A stretch of DNA of 64,000 bases. It comes from Butyrivibrio sp. AE3009 (lineage in GTDB: Bacteria > Bacillota > Clostridia > Lachnospirales > Lachnospiraceae). The stretch is taken from the NCBI RefSeq assembly GCF_000420845.1, contig NZ_ATVS01000011.1:1-64000 (forward strand), written 5' to 3'. The notes under the pieces are model-generated. The model had not been told where the DNA came from. It did not search any database and saw only the letters and a program-made list of their open reading frames with translations. The number at the start of each line of letters is the position of its first letter. Position 1 is the first letter of the stretch. Shown here piece by piece: positions 34,513 through 45,186 of the stretch. Made by a program: the position numbers and the translations under genes.

Positions 34513-34576
34513 GTCTTGAGAACTCCTCCCACAAAACTTTATTTTTCTCCCCAAAAGAAAATGTAGATATATATAA

Positions 34577-35032
34577 TTATCTAAACCTGTTCATAAAATT
34601 TGCCATGGGACCAATTGCATCCTGCAGGTCCTTGATTGCCTGATTGAGTCCTTCATAATCGACTTCAGTCATGGATTTGATGGCCGCTCCCAATGATTCC
34701 CCATTCTCATCGACGAGCTTGTTAAGGTTACTGCTGGCCTGTTCCATGCTCTTAGTCATATCGTTAATCTGTTCAATGGACTCCTGCGCCTTGGCAAGTG
34801 ATTCCTCCGCCTTGGCGGCAACATTATTAATATGAGCAAGTGTTGTGCTGACTCTTGGCACCATAACAAGTACTGATATAATCAATACCGCGAGCATACC
34901 CCCTATGCATGCGGTGGATATATATTGAAGCCTAAGCTTCTTCCTGGTCAGATCCCTTAATTCAGTTAATACATCTGCATCTTCCTTTGTAGTAACATTA
35001 TCCTTACTTGTAGCATCAAAATTTTCGTTCAT
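34577..35032 (-). CDS. Small membrane protein with coiled coil
   Basis: 151 residues: a cytoplasmic, charged N-terminus (1-37), one membrane segment (about 38-60, STACIGGMLAVLIISVLVMV), then a helical coiled-coil region (HINNVAAKAEESLAKAQESIEQINDMTKSMEQASSNLNKLV). This resembles DUF948/methyl-accepting-type stalks without a signalling module. First gene of the operon with the large surface protein, 65 bases upstream of it. RBS AGAGGGG precedes the ATG at 35032. No specific function can be given. Confidence 0.75.
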   Translation of the reverse strand: MNENFDATSKDNVTTKEDADVLTELRDLTRKKLRLQYISTACIGGMLAVLIISVLVMVPRVSTTLAHINNVAAKAEESLAKAQESIEQINDMTKSMEQASSNLNKLVDENGESLGAAIKSMTEVDYEGLNQAIKDLQDAIGPMANFMNRFR

Positions 35033-35141
35033 AATTACCCCTCTTTTTCAAGAATAAAATTTCAGTACTTAGGATAAAAAAACGACCTACCGATAATACT
35101 AGTAAGCCACATATAATGTAACTGCGTAGAAATTCACACGT

Positions 35142-35170
35142 ACTATAACACATTTGTGACCGTTATTCAA
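35142..35170 (-). promoter_or_regulatory. Promoter of the surface-protein operon
   Basis: On the minus strand TTGAAT (35170-35165), 17 bases, TATAGT (35147-35142). The leader to the first ATG at 35032 is about 100 nt and contains a weak stem followed by GTTTTTTT near 35070-35095, which could attenuate transcription. Confidence 0.65.
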
Positions 35171-35184
35171 TGATAATTCTTGCC

Positions 35185-38100
35185 TTATCTAATTTGCTCA
35201 AGTATAGACGGATCCTTAATTTTGCCATCTTCCGCCAAAAACAGGATTTTTGTTATTATCTCTGAAGTCTTTGGATCCTCATCGGCAAAAGGAAGGAACA
35301 TTTTGCCCCTGTGCTGAGAATGTACCGGTAAAATATTTATCATACTACCACCCATTTTATGAACCACACCGCTTCCGAGATGCACCGAGTAGTTACCATA
35401 TTTTCCCTGAATGTGAGCGTGATTTTTTTCAATGGTTACATTCGTAAGCTTAAACAGCGGAAGTGTAAACTCTACAAGTGCTGCTCTCATCTCAATTGTA
35501 GAATGGCTTGTTTCAGGATCAACGCCGCCTGCATGAGCAACACTGACTGCAAGATCCACATCTCTCATTACCTCAGAAAAGATAATGTCGGGGATATCCT
35601 TAATCCTTATGGGCTCCCAGGTCTTTCTGTCCATAAAAGAAACCCATTCAACAGTCGGCGCTTCTATATCCGCAGGGGAGAACCAGTCTGCCAGAGCATA
35701 TTGTGGCGATGATATTCTCTTTGTAATAAACCTTCTGAATGCCGAAGTCTATATCTGCCACCCAGCGGCGTCCCTTGAGGCAGGCAAGAGTCTTCTTAGG
35801 CTGGATCTGATTGCCTGAATACCTTCTGGTATCTTCCATCTCAAGTTCTTCTGAGGTCTTGATGTACAGCTCTCTGAAAATCTGCTTGAAGGGCTGAACT
35901 GTCTTATTATCAAACAGGAGCTTCTGATACTCACTCCAATGACCATCCTTATAAATATGATATGGATGAACAACCTTAAGCTCTGCCTCTTCCTTAAGAC
36001 TTATCTCTTTCCCCTCATGATCTGAGAGTTTACCGCCATTGATGAAGCCCAATCTGCCGCTTCCTTCTTCAATAAAAAGAAGTGTTTTTACGATAGGGGA
36101 TACTATTGGATTGTCCTCTAAAAGAGTAAGTTCTTTGGCAGTGAAGGTTGTTCCCTCTTCCATAGCCTGCTCAAACATTAACCTGGTTCTGCGATACTGC
36201 TCTGTGAAACTCTTTTTAGTCTCCAACAGTGCCTTAACTTTGTCGTTCTTCTTTATCTTGGCAGGAATAGACTTAAGTGTTTTGCCATCCTTGTTTACAA
36301 CAACCTCTGTCTTACCAAATTCATCAACGCTCAGTCTTAAGAGAACGCCCTCAACCTCTATATCCTCGAAGACCTCCCTGGAGTCTTCCATAACCTTCGT
36401 TTCCATCCTAAGGGTAAGTCTTGTAACATCACTGAAGCCTGCATTGTTTGCAAGATTCTGCATTGCCATGGCAACTGCCTTGCCCTCGCTGACAATCCTC
36501 TGGGCGCCAAAGCTCTTACTCTCCTTAAGGAACTGCTGAAGGTACTGATATCTTTCGCAGATGTCGTCCTCACTCTTAAGTGGAATAAGGGGATATGCCA
36601 TCAGGAAGTCTTTGTTTCTCTTATCAGCTACTATCTCCTTAAGTTCATCAGGGGTATATCTTCCAAGAGCAGCATCAGCGTATTTGCGGGCTCGGGCATG
36701 TCTTGCTCCGTCGCAGATATACTTAGCGGCATCATAAACAAGGTTAAAATGCTCTTCTCCCAGCTCCTCGAAGGCGCTTCTGAACCACTCAATATCGAAG
36801 GCTCCGTCGCTTAATTCCTCAGAGGTAAGAGGTGTATATCTTGCTATTATGGCATCCTTCTTAGGATCTGCGTCACGGCCATATTCATCACTTTTCATAT
36901 GGGCCATGAAGTAATAGCAGGTAGAGATATAACCCTTCCACCCAAGGTATTCCTCTACTATTTCAAGCCACTCGGGAGAATAAACAGAGGCCTCAACAAG
37001 TCTCTTTTCAGCAATATCCGTACCCGCAAGCAGTACCTTAAGCCTGTCTGCATTATCATCGGGCCCGGGAACGCAGACTGCCAGCAGATGGGATAACGCT
37101 CCCTTCTTAGTCTCTGTGGAACAGAACTCATAACGCTCAAACTTATCTTTACCAAGAGCAGATAGAATTGCCACAAAATTCTCCGCACCGTATATTCTTG
37201 AAATATTGCTTACAGCTTTGGAATATTCTGTCATGGTGTCGCCGCGTCTTAGCTCCACAGGCAGTACTTTTCCCAAAACCTTATCGTAAGCTTCATCTAT
37301 AAGCTGCAGATATCCCTCTTCACCATGCTGCTCCAGTATTTTACCAATGGTCTTCTTCCAGTAGTCCCTAGCCCTTGTGGAAACGAGCCTGTCCTTCTCC
37401 CGAATAATCGTAATGGCTGACGACAGGAACCTGAGGGCAGCACCCAGATCATCTTCAAAAAGAATTTTGTACATCTGCTGCCGCGTAATAATCCCTTTAT
37501 ACGCTGCATAAATTGCAAGCTTCGGTTCAATGACCATATACGAAGGATATTTTCCTCTGTTATTGAATCTGTTTCCCGAAGCTTTATCATCCAAAGACCT
37601 GATCTTTGGCTTAAACTCCCTGTGAATATAATACAGCCTTGTAAAAAGCGGGAATGTCAGTTGCAAAGTCTTATCATCCATACGGTCGATTTTGGAAAGA
37701 AGTCGGTTAATCCTGACATCTGAAATACCCTCAGTGTAATGGCTGGCTGTAGTTATACTCCTGATAAACTGTGGATCTATGGAATTACCCTTAACAAAGA
37801 ACCAGGCCAGCGCTATGGCAAGACTCTGAAACTCCTCCATGGTTACATATTCTTTAATGATTGCTTCGAGTATTCTCTTACTGTGCTCTGCATAGATACA
37901 ATCGGGCTTATTGGAAAAGCCTTGTCCGTACAGCTTGTCCACAGCCTCTGTGGAATAAAAATTGGTTATACTCCTGAAAAGATAATCCGCAGTCATTACA
38001 TACATTCTGAGAATACGCCTCTTATCCGGTATATGCTCTGCAAAATACTGTTCCCAGAGTTCCATCAGTGGTACGACCAGATTGTAATCCTTATCAAGAA

Positions 38101-40282
38101 TCCCAAAGATTCTGGAATCGCAGCCAATAATCTGCTTCTCTCCGGTTCTGTCGGTATATTCATCCTTTTCATGAAGCTTTATAAACTCGCCAAGATTCTC
38201 AAGGTCCTTACAAGCCTGCAGATACGATGAACATTCCTTTTTGCCTCGGACAGCATCAACAATTTTACCGATAAGGCCTTTTCCTGCTGTTCCTCTTTTC
38301 AAAAAGCTCTCAAGTTCCGAGTCGGGAAAATAATCCATGAATACTTTCACATGCTCTTGGAAAAGATTTGCATCAAGTTCCTCCGGTTCATAGAAATCTT
38401 CTTCTGTGTAAAGAATCTCTTCCGCACTATTTTCGTCATGTGTATCGGACATCTCCGGAATGAAGTTTGCCAGAAGGATCTTCTCTGATGAGGAAGGATC
38501 CTTTATATTTGATGCGTGCTTAAGGCATTTTTCATAGAGAACTTTTTTGGTTTCATCCTTGGAAAGGGTCATTACCATATCCAAAGCTGCTGTTCTCTTC
38601 TCTTCTTTTTTATCGGATAAAAGCCTTGCCACAGTGGCCTCTATATCTGCGTCGCCTCTGCCCATCAAAAGCTTTATCAGGTTTTCCCTTGCATCCGCAG
38701 CCTTATATCTGAGGAGAGACTCCATCTGAAGATAATGCGCCGGAGCTAGTTTCTGCGTATTTTCCGCAACTATTTTATAAGCTTGAAAACGTACAGAATC
38801 TGATTTATCAGCAAGAGCAGCCACAAGAGTATCAAACTGCATTGTTGTAGCAGGTTTGTTAAGTACATCTCTGATGACCCACAGTCTACAGTAGGGATCT
38901 GCCTCCTTAAGCATTTCGCAGATCTCATCGAGCATTTCATTGTTCCCGAGCTTCTTGGCAATATATGCCATCTTGATAGTAACATCACCCTTTGCAAGGG
39001 AGTCCTTGTTCCATTCGAATATATAGGGATCGCAGGTTATTCCTTTTCCCGGAATAAGGTTATACAGCTCCCTCATGTATCCATAGAATCTTACAGCCTC
39101 GTCTTCATCCTCAAAATAATCAGCGATACCGCCCTCATCCCATTTGCCGTAATAACTTGACCTGGCCATGAAAAAAGGCTTAAAACATCCCACCATGATA
39201 TCTATATCATCGTGATGCGCTTCCACCACAGGCTTACTTGCCATATGGTAAAGTCTGCTGTTACCAAGAATACCCATAGTGTAGGCTGCAGTCATTATCT
39301 GATGCTTGGAACCATTGGCAGAAATATCACGGATCCTGGCAATAAGGTCCCGAACCTCATAGAATCCTATGGCCCACAGCGCGATATGCATCTTCATGGA
39401 GTCTTCTGAGGCAAGGTATTCTTCACGCTTTTTTTCATCCGAAATGCAGTCATAGACATAGTCCGCCATCTTATTGCTTATTCGGTCAATCTTGGGATTG
39501 TCATAGTTCCAGAAGCAGAGCCATACCGCGAAAGCTCTTTTCACCGAAGAAAATCTGATGAAATTGTTATCAACGATGATCTTGTTAAGATAAAGAAATG
39601 CTTCTGCAGTTCCCTCGTCCATGGTCTCGCAGATTGCCTGGCGAAGTCCCTCCTGAAGACCGGCGGCCTTAAGAAGTTTTCCCAGCTCTTCATACAGTCC
39701 CTGATCATGGCTCCTTACAATTGCGTAGATGAAGCTTCTTTCAAATGGAATATCATTTTCGCCATTGATAGAATCCTTGATAAGACCTATAAGCTCATCG
39801 TTCCCGAAATCAATCTCTGCTGTCATGATATCCGTGACACAGCCTCTGGAAACGTAATTATCATAGCTTCTGTAATGCTTTTCAGCCTCCGGAAGGTCCT
39901 TTTTGATATACTCACAGATATCGCAGTCCACAAAATTGTCTGTGCCGAACTCCTTGAGTTTCTCAATGGAATTCTCAGCAATAATATACGGATCTCTGGT
40001 CCTAAGGGATCTTCTTCCCATGCCATGCTGATATATCCACTCATGCAGGTGGTCCAGAGTATAATAAACATGCTTTTCAAACTGTGGATTTATAAACTCG
40101 CCGAAAAGGCCTGATGCGCTACTTTTGATAAACTCAGAAGGGGCTTTGCCCTGAGAAATATGGTCTACAAACTTAAAAAACAGAGGTGACTTTTCTTTGT
40201 TATAGTCACAGGAACAGACAAAGCCCCTGAGCTCCTCCGGTAAAACTTTTATTTTGTCATCTGACTTTTTTCGAAAATCCAT
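35185..40282 (-). pseudogene. Giant DUF4132-type protein gene, split by a frameshift
   Basis: The frame from the ATG at 40282 encodes 1544 residues and stops at 35648. The adjacent frame, readable from about 35700, continues QYALADWFSPADIEAPT into FMDRKTWEP and stops at 35185. To my knowledge the joined C-terminus (SEVMRDVDLAVSVAHAGGVDPETSHST ... ILPVHSQHRGKMFLPFADEDPKT) is the conserved end of DUF4132/DUF7737 proteins of about 1700 residues. Removing one base at 35701 (GCC ACA A TAT) restores a continuous protein. The N-terminal two thirds contain HEAT-like helical repeats (e.g. DSVRFQAYKIVAENTQKL). There is no signal peptide. It is either a recent mutation, a sequencing error or two-part expression; the ATG at 35634 lacks a good RBS. 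Confidence 0.8.
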
Positions 40283-40310
40283 TTTCTATAACCTTCCCTT
40301 TAACCTTTTT

Positions 40311-40730
40311 TCACCACATTCTGCCCGCAAGCATTACCAGGCGGATAAATGTGACCTCCGTTCCTTCTTCAATATTCACTTTGCTATCCTTATCCCCCGC
40401 ATCTTCCTCTCCGATGAAGATACGAAAAAGACCGTCCTCGTAGGCAAGGAGTGCATCCTCTATTGCCTTATCCCTGTCTGCCTTTTTCTCCCCATAATTA
40501 ATTCCAAAGGCAATCTTGCCGATCTCGCTCATATCGTCGATCTGCTGCTGTGACAATGGCTGCGGGTTATCTCCTTTTTCGAAGCGGTCATTATATTCTT
40601 TTACACAGGTACTGACACATTCCCTGATCAGGTCTGCTACAGTGTCCGGTTTATTTTCGATATGAAATTGCTGCTGATTGATCTTGCTTTTTCTTTTACC
40701 AAGCTGTTTGATGTTTACAAGAATTTCCAT
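40311..40730 (-). CDS. Small partner of the DUF4132-type protein
   Basis: 139 residues, soluble, no signal peptide. The N-terminus (MEILVNIKQLGKRKSKI) looks like a beta-strand pair, followed by a helical region with conserved-looking VADLIRECVSTCVKEYNDRF and by GTEVTFIRLVMLAGRMW at the end. I do not recognise a family. RBS AAGGGGC precedes the ATG at 40730. It lies 28 bases before the giant gene under its own promoter, so the two probably form one functional unit. Confidence 0.75.
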   Translation of the reverse strand: MEILVNIKQLGKRKSKINQQQFHIENKPDTVADLIRECVSTCVKEYNDRFEKGDNPQPLSQQQIDDMSEIGKIAFGINYGEKKADRDKAIEDALLAYEDGLFRIFIGEEDAGDKDSKVNIEEGTEVTFIRLVMLAGRMW

Positions 40731-40764
40731 AGAGTATGCCCCTTGAAGTCGCTTTGATACTATG

Positions 40765-40792
40765 ATTGTACCACATAGGTCACCAAAGGCAA
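40765..40792 (-). promoter_or_regulatory. Promoter of the DUF4132 operon
   Basis: On the minus strand TTGCCT (40792-40787), 16 bases, TACAAT (40770-40765), about 30 bases before the ribosome binding site of the first gene. Confidence 0.55.
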
Positions 40793-40813
40793 TCAGGAAT
40801 TCACTGATAACTC

Positions 40814-41692
40814 CTAGCCTTTCACAATCAATCCCACCAGTTCTTCTATCGCTCTGTTCTGATGTTTATCCTTGTGGACAAAAACTTGAGAATAGATTGG
40901 AAAGTCATCGCCTGCCCAGTCAATCTTCTTAAGCTTCTTTTCATGTATTTCAACCTCTGCTGTCATGGCAGGCATAAAGGCGATTCCAAGACCGTTCATG
41001 GCAAAGGCCTTGAGGATTTCCTTGCTGCTGGTCTCAAGCTCGATCTTAGGTGTTACGCCATGCCTTGAGAAGTCATCAAGAAGCATACGTCTGAAGCTAC
41101 AGGTATGGGATGTGATAAGAAGGGGAACGTTAGCAAGATCCTCCTCTTTTACCTTCTTCATTTTAGCAATTGGATGATCCGGTCTTGCAAAAAAGGCAAG
41201 GGACTCTTTCTTCTTGTGGATCAGTTTGAGCTCAGGATTCTCTATAAGCGGGTTTAAGGTGTATACCAGATCCAGCGCTCCATTCTTTAAAAGTCCGGGG
41301 AAAGTATCATGATCTATGAACTGGATCCGTATGTCCATTCCGGGATATTTTTTCTTGTATTCCATAAGGTTCTCCGGAAAATGCTTGTAGCATAGCGACT
41401 CCGAAACACCAATCTTAATAATGCCGGAAGGAATCTCCGCAGCTGATACCTCCAGCAGCATCTGCCTCTGAAGCTGCAACATCTGCTCCGCATAGGCTAT
41501 GAGCTTCTCTCCCTCGGTAGTCAGAACAAGGGACTTACCAAGTCTCTCGAAAAGAAGGCATCCAAACTCATCTTCCAGGAGCTTGATCTGCGTCGTCACG
41601 GTTGACTGGGCATATCCCAGCATATTTGCGGTAGCTGTAAAGCTCCCGGTCTCAACAATTTTCAAAAAGGTCTCAAGCTGTGTGTTATTCAT
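40814..41692 (-). CDS. LysR-family transcriptional regulator
   Basis: 292 residues. N-terminal winged helix-turn-helix (MNNTQLETFLKIVETGSFTATANMLGYAQSTVTTQIKLLE, residues 1-40) and a periplasmic-binding-like effector domain (IKIGVSESLCYKHFPENL, then GLGIAFMPAM). RBS AGAGGGCG precedes the ATG at 41692. It is divergent from the ABC exporter operon at 41843-44192, with 150 bp between the starts, so it is the most likely regulator of that operon and of itself. Effector unknown. Confidence 0.93.
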   Translation of the reverse strand: MNNTQLETFLKIVETGSFTATANMLGYAQSTVTTQIKLLEDEFGCLLFERLGKSLVLTTEGEKLIAYAEQMLQLQRQMLLEVSAAEIPSGIIKIGVSESLCYKHFPENLMEYKKKYPGMDIRIQFIDHDTFPGLLKNGALDLVYTLNPLIENPELKLIHKKKESLAFFARPDHPIAKMKKVKEEDLANVPLLITSHTCSFRRMLLDDFSRHGVTPKIELETSSKEILKAFAMNGLGIAFMPAMTAEVEIHEKKLKKIDWAGDDFPIYSQVFVHKDKHQNRAIEELVGLIVKG

Positions 41693-41842
41693 ATCGCCCT
41701 CTTATATATATCAATATTTTTGATGGTTACAATCTGTTATTTCGATTTTACTGATATATCGTTTGATGCTATTGTACATTTAAGAACACATAAAAGCAAG
41801 TTATATATGCACTGTCACACTTGTGGCAAGGAGGAACAGGCT

Positions 41843-42610
41843 ATGAGCATAGAGGTTAATAACCTGACAAAAATCTACAGACTAAAGCACGGGCAAAAAA
41901 AGCTCGCTGTGGACAATATCTCTTTTACCATTCCCGACGGAGAAATCATAGGCTTCATCGGCCCTAACGGGGCAGGCAAGTCCACCACCATAAAGATGAT
42001 GACAGGAATTCTTGTGCCTGATAACGGCTCTGTTTCCATAGACGGATTGAATTTCAAAAAGAACCGGAAAGAGATCATGATGAAAACCGGTGTAGTCTTT
42101 GGGCAAAAAAGCGTTCTGTGCTGGGATATTCCGGTCATTGATTCCCTGAAACTCTTTAGGGACATGTACCGTGTTCCAAATGACGTTTATAAAGAAAACA
42201 TGGCTGTTTTTACTGAGATTCTTGGGCTGGATGAGTTCATAAATCAGCCCCCAAGGCTCCTAAGCCTGGGCCAGCGCATGAAAGCTGACCTGGCGGCATC
42301 GCTTATCTACAACCCTGATATTCTCTTTTTGGATGAGCCCACCATCGGAATCGATGTGCTGTCAAAAGAGCGAATAAGGCAGTTTATCAAAAAGACAAAC
42401 GAAGAAAGGCACACCACCATCATTCTGACCACACATGATGTTTCAGATATCGAATCCCTGTGTGAGAAGATGATCATTATCGACAAGGGTTCTCTTATTT
42501 ATGACGGTACTCTCCCAAAGCTAAAGAGTATTTACCGGACCACAGATCTGGAAGAGATTATCAAAAAAATCTATCTGGCAGGAGAAGAAGGAAATGCGAA
42601 AATATGCTGA
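41843..42610 (+). CDS. ABC-2 exporter ATP-binding protein
   Basis: 255 residues from the ATG at 41843 (AAGGAGG eight bases upstream; the frame is open further upstream but without a site). Walker A GPNGAGKS, Q-loop VVFGQKS, signature LSLGQRMKADLAASL (degenerate LSGGQ), Walker B ILFLDEPTIGID and the switch His in LTTHDVSD are present. The sequence type fits exporters that work with PF06182 (ABC2_membrane_6) permeases. Its 3' end overlaps the first permease gene by 17 bp. Confidence 0.92.
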   Translation: MSIEVNNLTKIYRLKHGQKKLAVDNISFTIPDGEIIGFIGPNGAGKSTTIKMMTGILVPDNGSVSIDGLNFKKNRKEIMMKTGVVFGQKSVLCWDIPVIDSLKLFRDMYRVPNDVYKENMAVFTEILGLDEFINQPPRLLSLGQRMKADLAASLIYNPDILFLDEPTIGIDVLSKERIRQFIKKTNEERHTTIILTTHDVSDIESLCEKMIIIDKGSLIYDGTLPKLKSIYRTTDLEEIIKKIYLAGEEGNAKIC

Positions 42611-43385
42611 TCTGGCAATAATCGGAATAAAAGAACATACAGCGTATCTGAACTCTGTATGGGCGAATTTTCTCGCTAAGATTGTTTATCTGTATATGCA
42701 GTATGCTCTGTGGACCGGGCTTTTTTCCTCCAATACAGGCAAAAATATCCCTTTAAGCCAGGATGAAACCATAAGGTATATCATTGTGGCCACCGTAATA
42801 TCCACATTTATGGAATGTGATGTTATAGCATGGATCAATAACCAGATTCAGTCCGGGGATGTGGCGAATCAGCTGATACGTCCGCTTGGCTATAGATCAA
42901 TGATATTCGCCAAACATATCGGAACGAGCATTGCAAGAATTATGATCTATACTCTGCCGCTTGGGATATTGATTTCCATCTTTTACCATGGAGAGCTTAT
43001 CTGCCGGGAGCAGCTGCTGTACGGATTTCTGTCCATAATTCTGGCCTATCTGATCCAGTTTTTATATTCCCTGATAATTGGTCAGATGGCCTTCTGGCTG
43101 ATCGTCACCTGGCCGCTGAACATGCTACTGGCAGCGATTTACAAGCTCCTGTCCGGGTCCTGGATTCCTGCTGCAATGTTCCCGCGGGTTCTCACCGTGA
43201 TAAACATGTTTCTTCCCTTCCGGGCAATATATGGAATACCGGTCACCCTCATTACCACCCCAATGTCTTATGAGAGTATCTGCGAAAATATACTCATTCA
43301 GCTTATTTGGCTTGCTGTTTTGTTTCCGGTATCGGAAGCTGTTTGGATAGTAGGAAAAAATAAACTTGTAGTTCAGGGAGGCTGA
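42594..43385 (+). CDS. ABC-2 exporter permease (first of two)
   Basis: 263 residues with six predicted membrane segments. The segment NQIQSGDVANQLIRPLGYRSMIFAKHIG after the second one is the family hallmark (G.....L.RP...). It matches PF06182-type permeases, which act as heterodimers. RBS AGAAGGA lies within the ATPase gene. The substrate cannot be read from sequence; relatives are annotated as drug/viologen exporters. Confidence 0.88.
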   Translation: MRKYADLAIIGIKEHTAYLNSVWANFLAKIVYLYMQYALWTGLFSSNTGKNIPLSQDETIRYIIVATVISTFMECDVIAWINNQIQSGDVANQLIRPLGYRSMIFAKHIGTSIARIMIYTLPLGILISIFYHGELICREQLLYGFLSIILAYLIQFLYSLIIGQMAFWLIVTWPLNMLLAAIYKLLSGSWIPAAMFPRVLTVINMFLPFRAIYGIPVTLITTPMSYESICENILIQLIWLAVLFPVSEAVWIVGKNKLVVQGG

Positions 43386-43388
43386 ATC

Positions 43389-44192
43389 ATGTATCTGCTT
43401 AAAATGTACAGACATTTTGTGATCATATATATGAAAGGGAAGCTGGCTTATCACTTTTCTCTCGTTTTTGAACTAATCGCCAACACGATCCAGATAGGTG
43501 TGTACTTCGCGGGATTTATGGTCATATTCCATAATTTCGACAATATCGCTGGATGGACGCAGAATGAAGTCCTATTCATGTTTACCACCAGCTGGCTGAC
43601 CTACAGCCTTAGCTGCTTCTTTTTCTGGAGTCCCATGAAGGATATGGGCCAGCTGATCCGCACCGGCAAATTTGACCTCTATCTCACAAGGCCCATAGGC
43701 CCCATGCTGTATATGGTGCTGCAGCAGTTCCAGTATACCTTCATACCCCGCCTGGTTTTGTCCGTGTTTTTCTGGATCTACAGTATGAGGTCGCTAGCCA
43801 TTGAATGGACTGTCTATACTGTCTTGTACTATGCAATAAACATTCTCTCTTCCTTTGTGATATTTTCTGCCATCACAATTTTTACCGGCGCTGTCAGCTT
43901 TTGGGCAGTAAAAAGTGAGGAGATAGTATCTCTCCTCACCAATAACAATCATGGGTTAAAAAATTATACGGACTATCCTGTCACTATTTATGGCAAAGGA
44001 ATCGGATTCCTTCTTACCTTCATCATCCCCTATGCCTTTACCGGCTATTATCCTGTGGCAAGCCTTCTAGGAAAAAGTTTGCCCCACCCGGAATATGCTT
44101 ATCTATCACCACTAATTGCTGTGATTACCGGTATCGCGGCATATCTGCTCTGGAACTACGGCCTTAGGCATTATAACAGCGCAGGGGCTTAA
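43389..44192 (+). CDS. ABC-2 exporter permease (second of two)
   Basis: 267 residues, six membrane segments, with the matching hallmark MGQLIRTGKFDLYLTRPIGPMLY. RBS GGGAGG precedes the ATG at 43389, three bases after the first permease stop. With 41843-42610 and 42594-43385 it forms a complete ABC exporter. Its last four bases overlap the end of the convergent DUF362 gene. Confidence 0.88.
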   Translation: MYLLKMYRHFVIIYMKGKLAYHFSLVFELIANTIQIGVYFAGFMVIFHNFDNIAGWTQNEVLFMFTTSWLTYSLSCFFFWSPMKDMGQLIRTGKFDLYLTRPIGPMLYMVLQQFQYTFIPRLVLSVFFWIYSMRSLAIEWTVYTVLYYAINILSSFVIFSAITIFTGAVSFWAVKSEEIVSLLTNNNHGLKNYTDYPVTIYGKGIGFLLTFIIPYAFTGYYPVASLLGKSLPHPEYAYLSPLIAVITGIAAYLLWNYGLRHYNSAGA

Positions 44193-45082
44193 ATAGTTAT
44201 AAGTTCATATTCCTTTACGCCAAAGCCCATCTTGGCAGCTGCATCAATGGTATGCTCGCCATTCCTTGTCTGTACTCTTTCAAGGAAATGGTCTTTTCCC
44301 GGATCCTCAGATTTATAGATAAGATCCATACATGCTCTGTCTATTGCAATGGGATCCGTGGATGCAAGAATTCCCACATCAGCCATGCAGGGATCTTCTG
44401 CAATAGCACAGCAATCACAATCTACCGACAGATTCTTCATAACATTGATGAATACCATATTTCCATGGAAGTGGTCCACTACAGCCGATGCAGCTTCTGC
44501 CATTGATTCAAGAAAAGCATCCTGTGGAGGAAGATCTTCCCATACCACGCCCTGTTCTTCTGCCTTAACATATTTTCCTGCAGAATGAATATTGACCTTT
44601 CCCGCCGTGGAAGCGCATCCGATTGAGAGCTGTTTAAGAGCTCCGCCATATCCGCCCATAGGATGTCCCTTAAAATGTGAAAGGACAAGCATTGAATCAT
44701 AGTTCATAAGGTTTTTCCCTACAAGATCACTCTTCAAATGATCAGCATGGGATATCGGCAGCTCAACGTCAGGCCCTTCTGCGTCCATCAGGTCCACTAC
44801 AAAATATTCATTCCAGCCATGCTTTTTAATGAGCTTAACATGCTTGTCAGTGCTGTTTCTCTCACCATCATAGGCTGTGTTGCACTCTACAACGGTTCCG
44901 CCTACATGCTCAACCATTGGCTTCCAAAACTCAGGCTTAAGATAGTTCTGATTGCCTTCTTCTCCGGAATGTACCTTCACCGCAATCTTGCCTTCAAGTT
45001 TTTTCCCAAGAATGTCATACATTTTTACCACCTGCTCCGGTGTGATGTTTCTTGTAAAATACACCTTAGAAACCGATCCCAT
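44189..45082 (-). CDS. DUF362 domain protein
   Basis: 297 residues from the ATG at 45082 (AGGAGG upstream; an ATG at 45100 overlaps that site). The sequence carries the DUF362 pattern: IAVKVHSGEEGNQNYLKPEFWKP, then VVECNTAYDGERNSTDKHVKL, then GGYGGALKQLSIGCAS and the CDCC/CAIAEDPC Cys-rich stretch. Standard ferredoxin CxxCxxC clusters are missing, so this is the short form without the C-terminal 4Fe-4S domain. Function of the family is not settled. It converges with the ABC exporter operon (4-bp overlap). Confidence 0.88.
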   Translation of the reverse strand: MGSVSKVYFTRNITPEQVVKMYDILGKKLEGKIAVKVHSGEEGNQNYLKPEFWKPMVEHVGGTVVECNTAYDGERNSTDKHVKLIKKHGWNEYFVVDLMDAEGPDVELPISHADHLKSDLVGKNLMNYDSMLVLSHFKGHPMGGYGGALKQLSIGCASTAGKVNIHSAGKYVKAEEQGVVWEDLPPQDAFLESMAEAASAVVDHFHGNMVFINVMKNLSVDCDCCAIAEDPCMADVGILASTDPIAIDRACMDLIYKSEDPGKDHFLERVQTRNGEHTIDAAAKMGFGVKEYELITI

Positions 45083-45186
45083 GTTAACCCTCCTATTCAT
45101 ATGTTAATATCTTAAGCTCTTCCTTTTCGCTGATTCAACATACATATTATACCCCATTTGAGATACAAAAGAACCGCCCCGTGTCA

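Noticed and set aside
34513-34554. Upstream TTG start for the large surface protein
   Set aside because: It would put 14 charged residues in front of the signal peptide, and the ribosome binding site GGGAGGAG lies inside that stretch, before the ATG at 34512.
35690-35715. Programmed ribosomal frameshift in the DUF4132-type gene
   Set aside because: No X-XXY-YYZ slippery sequence, stop-codon context or following hairpin is visible at the junction GCCACAATATGCT.
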